A stretch of 64,000 nt of DNA from Cymbomonas tetramitiformis (taxonomy: Eukaryota > Chlorophyta > Pyramimonadophyceae > Pyramimonadales > Pyramimonadaceae), in NCBI GenBank assembly GCA_001247695.2, contig LGRX02034716.1:1-64000 (forward strand), read 5' to 3'. A program made the translations under genes and the position numbers. Shown one piece after another: positions 58,643 to 64,000 of this stretch. Each line of letters starts with the position of its first letter. The stretch's first letter is position 1. The notes beneath the pieces were generated by a model. It made no database searches, had not been told where the DNA came from, and worked only from the letters and a program-made list of their open reading frames with translations.

Positions 58643-60256
58643 GTGTCGGTGACGGCCCCGTTGAGGCAGGTGAATAGTGCGGACCGGGTGGAGTTAGGAG
58701 CGAGCGTTACCCGTGACGACTACCTCTTCGTGGACAAGGACGCGGCATCGGTTGCCCCTAGCCGTGGGGGCGCGGGTTCCGAGGGGGATACGGTCACGGA
58801 GGATGCACCGCATGAGACAATTGCGTCTAAAGGGGCCTCAGGAAGGAAGCGCATGAGGTCGGATTTGGCTGACGGCTACACCTTGCAGAAGCGGGTTGCC
58901 GCGCCTGCGCACCTGGCCGTTCCACACCGAAGGGAGAGCCAAGCACCGAGCGACGTGTCGGGTAGGGCACTTGATGCTGGCACGGGGAAAGGCACGGGGA
59001 AAGCTGGAGGTGGTCGTTCTCGAGGCCGGAGGTCAAGTGTCGGCAGTGGGGTGCTGTCACTGTCACAGGCGGCGCAGGTGGAGGTAGAGGAAGGAAGAAG
59101 TGGACCTGTGCAGGTGGGCGTGACGAGTGAACAGTTGGAGGAGCTGTTGAGGAAGCAGGGAGAGGAGTTTGGTCGGAGTTTGGAAGCGTTGGAGCAGAGA
59201 CAGCAGAGCGCACTGGACCGGCGCTTAGAGCTGGAGCGCGCTAGTTTGGAGACGCTCGTGCCGCAAGTGCCGGCCTCCGAGGAACCGCAACCGGCACCTA
59301 CGGCGTCGGCGACGCCCACGGCGGAGCAAGGGACGGAGGGTGAGATCTCAAGTCCGGAAGCAGTTCGTCAGGGCGTCCCGCAGGCCCAGCAGCAGGAGGA
59401 ACTCCTCCTGGCCCAGCAACTGCAGCAACTCCCACAGTCCCAGTCTCAGGTTCATCAGGTGCTGCAGCCCCAGCAGTTTCAGCAGGTGCTGCCGCCTCAG
59501 CAGCTTCAACAGGCGTAGGAGCCCTTGCAGCTGCAGCAACTCCCGCAGCCCCTGTCTCAGCTTCAACAGGTGCTGCCGCCTCAGCAGCTTCAACAGCCGC
59601 AGCAGCCCTTGCAGCTGCAGCAACTCCCGCAGCCCCCGTCTCAGCTTCAACAGGTGCTGCCGCCTCAGCAGTTTCAACAGCCGCAGCAGCCCTTGCAGCT
59701 GCAGCAACTCCCGCAGCCCCAGTCTCAGCTTCAACAGGTGCTGCCGCCCCAGCAGCTTCAACAGCCGCAGCAGCCCCTGCAGCTGCAGCAACTCCCGCAG
59801 CCCTTGTCTCCGCTTCAACAGGTGCAGCTACCCCAGCAGCTTCAACCGATGCAGCATCTCCAACAGCTTCAACCGGTGCTGCAGCCCCAGCAGCTTCAAC
59901 CGGTGCAGCAGCCTCAGCAGCTTCAACAGCTGCAACAACTCCAGCAATCAGCAATCCAACTCCAGCAGCAGCTCTCGCAGCTTCAGCAATCCTACCAGCT
60001 GCAACCACAATTGCTCGCGCAACCCCAGCTATTCGCGCAACCCCAGCTATTCGCGCAACCACCGCAACTCCTCGCGCAACCCCAGCTGCTCGCGCAACCC
60101 CAGCTGCTCGCGCAACCGCAGTTGCTCGCCCAACCACAGCAGCTCGCCCAACCAGCACAGCAGCTTTTCACCCTGACCGCGGATCAATTGCAGGACCTTG
60201 CTCGTGGGGCTTCACGCTCACGTGTTTCCTTGGAAGAGCTGTTCGACAGGCGCTAG
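58643..60256 (+). CDS. Gln-rich continuation frame with an internal TAG
   Basis: The same frame as the PHD-protein gene, continuing two codons after its TAG (58634-58636), interrupted only by a second TAG at 59516-59518 and ended by TAG at 60254-60256. The first third is mixed, with Gly/Arg-rich GGGRSRGRRS and a coiled-coil-like stretch (EQLEELLRKQGEEFGRSLEALEQRQQ). The rest is Gln/Pro/Leu repeats on an 84-bp period. In that array the second TAG stands exactly where sister units have CAG. There is no ATG at the 5' end (frame opens at GTG), supporting a fusion with the upstream gene. Point mutation, readthrough or UAG decoding as Gln would all fit. Confidence 0.5.
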
Positions 60257-60479
60257 CTTAGAAATCGTTTGCCTAACTAAAAGTGCTATTGAGCTGTCCC
60301 GAGAGCCGCATCTTGGTGCTTCGTGCTACAGTAAGCTGCAATTTTTGCATAACTCTAATAATCTGACACTACGGTCATCATGTCACTTGCAAGTATTCAT
60401 ACATTAGATTGTGTATGAACATTGGAATATAAGCATGGAAATGCACTTGCATATTGAATTGCTCTTTATTTTCAAAACA

Positions 60480-61236
60480 TCGCCCGTGTGCATGACACGG
60501 CAACCATCCTAATATTTGCAGTGAACAAATTGGTCCCGCGCGGCTCCTGCAAAACCCAAAATATCAAAATATTGCATTATTTTGTTTCTACGAACCTTCT
60601 CCAATGTTCTCCAAAAATATTAAATCATATAATATCATTTCCCGCTTGTTATTGGCCTTGTAGCAACACACTCATATGCCGCGCATGCATGCCAAGTGCA
60701 AAATTCGATTTCCTGCTGTTTGCAGTGACCAAAATGGCCCCGCACGACTACTCCAAAACCCTAAACGTCAAAATTTTATATTTTTGAGTTTGTCCAAACC
60801 TTCTCCAAACTTGTCCAAAAATATCAAACCGTGTAATATCATCATTTCCCGAAATTGTGCACTTTATAGCGGACCCCGCATACGCCGAACCCCCTCTCAC
60901 AACTAATATTTCACCCACACCACCCCGCCAGCAACCCTAAAACCCTAAAATATTGGATATGCAACTTTTTACTGCCTTCTACTATCATGTTGCACCTTCC
61001 CAAACCTTGTAATGGCCTTTTATAAACTCATTAATGTGTCGCGCAAGCATTCCATGTGCACAACTTGATTCCCTGGTATTTGCAGTAAACGAAATGGCCC
61101 CGCACGGCTACTCCAAAACCCGAAATGTCAAAATTTTACATTTTTGAGTTTGTCCAAACCTTCTCCAAACTTCTCCAACCTTCTAACACTTCTAAATGTC
61201 ATTTTTCGAAAAATCGTCAAATTATGCATAAACGTA
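60480..61236 (-). repeat. Subterminal repeats, right side, inverted relative to the left
   Basis: Two to three diverged ~350-bp units match the complement of 51442-52325 (GGCCCCGCACGACTACTCC, TTTGAGTTTGTCCAAACC, AACCCTAAAACCCTAAAA). More diverged from one another than the left units. Confidence 0.85.
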
Positions 61237-61258
61237 CCACCCACGCGTGCCACATGCC
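61237..61258 (-). repeat. Right terminal inverted repeat of the 9.86-kb element
   Basis: Perfect complement of the left end, followed by ATA. Confidence 0.85.
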
Positions 61259-61966
61259 ATAAGTAAGACAGGGTTTAAGCATATTTAACAGTTCAGGAAG
61301 GCGCAAATCGCGCTGCAAAAAACAGCGCGCTTTTACCTTCCCTTTTATCTTCCTCCAGCTTCGAAAAACCTTCAGAAAATATTATATCATATATTATTTT
61401 TTTGAATAACATTTTCAGGTTCGCCTCAGAGGGCGAACGTTTTTTTTAACCAGTACCAGTGTTAACGTACGGAGGGACGGTACGCTCGAAACGAGTACAT
61501 TTTAGAAGCAGAGTGTTGATTGGCTGATACAGAAATGAATGCAACCGTCGGATTTCATAGTATTTCGATCAGATGTTTGGAGTTTTTAGATTTTAAGGTC
61601 AATGCACCTTCCAAATCAGCGAAATTTTTACCCTCAGTGCTCACAAGAGGTAAAACTCGCTCGCTATCGTAAAGATTAAGATACAACCTACAAGATAATC
61701 GTTTCTCCGTCCAACCCGATGTATATGTTTTACCTCGTGCATGTATTTAAATGGAGCCAGGAGTGCTTATAATACTTTGGCCTTATTTGATTTGCTAAGC
61801 ATAGTGCTCAAGCCAACGGTAGATCATACGAATCAGGTGTGAGCCAAAGGATCGTTACTGCACACTGCGCACAAATACGAAATACTCCCACGAATATTTG
61901 TCGCGACTTCACTTTTTAAACGAATATTTGCTTGAACACGCCTCTTCTCTGTCGTCATGCTCTAGA
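61259..61966. other. No supported gene
   Basis: Intergenic DNA with one clear hairpin, GTTCGCCTCAGAGGGCGAAC, near 61420-61440. No ORF with a recognisable domain. Confidence 0.5.
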
Positions 61967-61974
61967 CTCTGGAA

Positions 61975-63246
61975 CAAGGTTGTCAATCAGATAATAATCA
62001 GACTGATAATCAGACTGATAATCAGACTGATCGGTCTGATCTGATCTGATACCTCTGATACCTCTTATTCGTCTGATCGTGGGAGGCACGGGAACACATG
62101 GGTGCCTGAAGGGACCGTTTTGGGAACATTTTGGACAAATTTTACCCATATTGAAACGTCACATCGGATATTTTACATCGGCATATAGTCAATATTATTT
62201 CTCGGCCTGACGTTTGCATCGATTTGTCATGAGAAAAAAAACAAACCCTAGGGCCAACACCGCGCGCAATCCGCATATCCTGTTATCATATCAAGGGGGT
62301 TATGACTTACGAGGCTCTATTGGAGCCACATATATGGTATATCGCACGATTCTTCGCTCTCTACAATTCGGCGCATGGTAACTACCCAATTCATCGATGA
62401 AATATTGGCGATTGTCGATAAATTATCGACGATTATCGATGAAAATCGCATAATGTCGATACTTATCATTAAAACATGAAGGTATCGACACACATCAATA
62501 AATTATCGACGATTGTGGGCTGCAAGTACACACTCGAAAGCATGTTCGCGAAAAGCAGTAAGAATCGTGTCGATATTTCATTGACACTTGTCGATGATTT
62601 ATCGATATATGTCGACTCATAAAAACGTTTATCGGTAAACATCGATATCTTATCGACAAACTACGAAATTTTATCGACACATGTCAATATTTATCGACAA
62701 CATCGTTGTGTTATCGATCGACATCGATAATTTATCGAAGTAGTCCCCGTGCCAACGAATGCGTATTCCATTTCGTTACGGTATTACTCGACATATGATC
62801 GATTAGTGCACGTATCAAACCGGGAAATGGTGTCGAAGGAAGAACCGACGGTCTGACTACAACGATTACGGTATCGCCTATATGATTTTCATATGAATAT
62901 GATCTTAATCCGATTTTGGGCAGTTTATGTCTGCCCTTATTTACCGCGTGTTCCTCGTAGGGTTGAAGTGATGCATCTAAGCATCCATATTCGAGTGACG
63001 AGCTCATCCATTCCCCGCTCAAACTTGGGACACCCCCCCTCCCCCCCCTCCCGCGGCTTCATAAACGGAAATGGTGGTGTATATCGTTTGATGGCCGAGA
63101 ACGGCATAACATACACACACATATGTATGTGTATTTTAATATAGATTTCGTTACTACCCGTCTGATTTTCGTCTGATTCTGATCCGATTCTGATCTGATC
63201 TTATCTGATCTTATCTGACTCTGATTATGTCTGATTGACAACCTTG
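61975..63246. mobile_element. hAT-type non-autonomous element, 1272 bp
   Basis: Inverted ends CAAGGTTGTCAATCAGA (perfect 17 bp, then imperfect TAATCAGA-type extension) and an exact 8-bp duplication CTCTGGAA (61967-61974, 63247-63254). Inner edges are built of TCTGAT words (61985-62065 and 63155-63240). No transposase ORF. Confidence 0.9.
62385..62745. repeat. Degenerate TATCGAC/ATCGAT-word array inside the hAT-type element
   Basis: Over ~350 bp the motif TATCGA occurs many times in varied forms (AATTATCGACGATT, TTATCGACA, ATCGATA), on both strands because it is near-palindromic. Subterminal or internal repeat motifs in hAT elements are often transposase-binding sites; that is inference here. 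Confidence 0.7.
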
Positions 63247-63254
63247 CTCTGGAA

Positions 63255-64000
63255 TTTTCAATAGCTCTGCCTGCTTGCAGCAAGCGGGTGCCCCGTTTTT
63301 GTCTCTTGTTCGCTGAGGTGGCGGCAGCCGGCATGTCTCGTCGCTTGTGCAACGAGAAACCGCATCTCCCGGCGGTTTCCTCGAGCTTATTCTCGCATAG
63401 AAGTGCTTCATAGTGGCTACTGCCCATGAAATTCAAATTCCTCCCACAAGGACTAGTCACTAGTGCGTAATGGTGGCATTGGTCACAAAATCGACTATTT
63501 CAAGCATATACGACAACCAAGCATCATATTTATGAGTTAAATGAATTTATTTTCCTATTTGGACAACCCATAGGTGGCCATAGTTGTATTTTTGGATGGC
63601 ACGCTTCGAGGGTATGCTTTTGCAAAAGTTGTCGTAAAACCGGTGGTCCTTCCACAAGGACCACCACCTTATAGCATTTTGGATGCCGCATGGGGGCCTC
63701 TTGGTGGTGCTCATGGTGATACATCTTGAGTTTATGACCAAATATGAAAGCCTAGTGGGATAGTTCGGTATATATCTAGACGCCTTTTCCGCTCCATTGC
63801 AACATGGCGCATGCTGAACCCCAAGCAAATTCCCAAATATTCGAATTTCACACCTCAGAAATTGTTGCTTGGCCATCTTAGACCATCAATTCCCGTCGCA
63901 TGATTCGATGTTTGGATTGTGTAAAGCTTCCAGAAATTCACAATGTGTATATAGTTGAAGTTGTAATGTGGCACATACACCAAGGGCGTCAGTTATGCTT
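63255..64000. other. No supported gene; one strong hairpin
   Basis: GGTGGTCCTTCCACAAGGACCACC (about 63640-63664) is a near-perfect hairpin. Minus ORF 63547-63876 spans it and has no recognisable domain. The window ends without a clear feature. Confidence 0.45.

Larger units (their letters stand above)
51401..61258. mobile_element. ~9.86-kb DNA transposon with two divergent transcription units
   Basis: The ends are perfect inverted repeats of at least 22 bp (GGCATGTGGCACGCGTGGGT...), at 51401-51422 and 61237-61258. Candidate 3-bp duplication ATA flanks them. Inside each end lie ~350-bp subterminal repeats in opposite orientation. The left unit (minus) is a damaged DDE-type transposase; the right unit (plus) encodes a PHD-finger/Pro-rich protein and a Gln-rich extension. 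A foldback array separates their 5' ends. Superfamily not assigned; the termini lack the CACTA motif. Confidence 0.78.

Noticed and set aside
59298..60158. Long Ala/Gly/Val-rich minus-strand ORF
   Set aside because: It is the antisense of the CAG-rich Gln repeat on the plus strand; composition follows from the repeat.
63547..63876. 109-codon minus ORF near the window end
   Set aside because: It spans a strong palindrome and shows no recognisable domain or splice context.

Overview
The window is eukaryotic nuclear DNA. It has low gene density, GT-AG spliced genes and many nested transposable elements. No bacterial-style operons, rRNA genes or CRISPR arrays were seen. The organism cannot be named from the sequence. 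The complex I subunit gene resembles the plant/algal form and one retroelement has a plant-like Met-tRNA primer-binding site, so a green-lineage alga or early plant relative is my best guess, held loosely.

Two ordinary host genes are well supported. One is a seven-exon NEK-type protein kinase on the minus strand (1749-4634). The other is a five-exon NDUFB8/ASHI-type mitochondrial complex I subunit on the plus strand (11850-13443). Both models keep frame across every junction, and both end in TGA.

Layout. 0-5.7 kb: short repeats and the kinase gene. 5.7-9.4 kb: a small foldback element, a 1.9-kb unit bounded by 172-bp direct repeats with an acidic ORF, and a 913-bp terminal-repeat retrotransposon in miniature (TRIM) carrying a tRNA-like gene in each LTR. 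9.5-11.6 kb: a ~613-bp tandem repeat. 11.8-13.4 kb: NDUFB8. 16-23 kb: two diverged copies of an unknown gene and fragments of a Ty3/gypsy-type retrotransposon. 24-31 kb: tandem repeats, an unknown gene cut by a hAT miniature element, and a decayed DDE-type transposase gene. 31-40 kb: a long inverted repeat, then a 4.08-kb Mutator-like element filled with satellites and inserted into a dispersed repeat here called R1. 40-48 kb: miniature elements, R1 copies, two piggyBac-type miniature elements and a TTAA-containing minisatellite. 48-51 kb: an apparently intact piggyBac-like transposase. 51.4-61.3 kb: a ~9.86-kb DNA transposon with inverted ends, subterminal satellites and two divergent transcription units. 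62-63.2 kb: a 1.27-kb hAT-type element with a perfect 8-bp target duplication.

Functionally this is mostly a record of transposition, and insertion order can be read from target-site duplications. The most unusual object is the TRIM at 8388-9300, whose LTRs differ by one base in 291 and each hold a near-complete class I tRNA fold with polymerase III boxes. The second is the ~9.86-kb element, which pairs a broken transposase with a PHD-finger/Gln-rich protein gene across a shared foldback repeat array.
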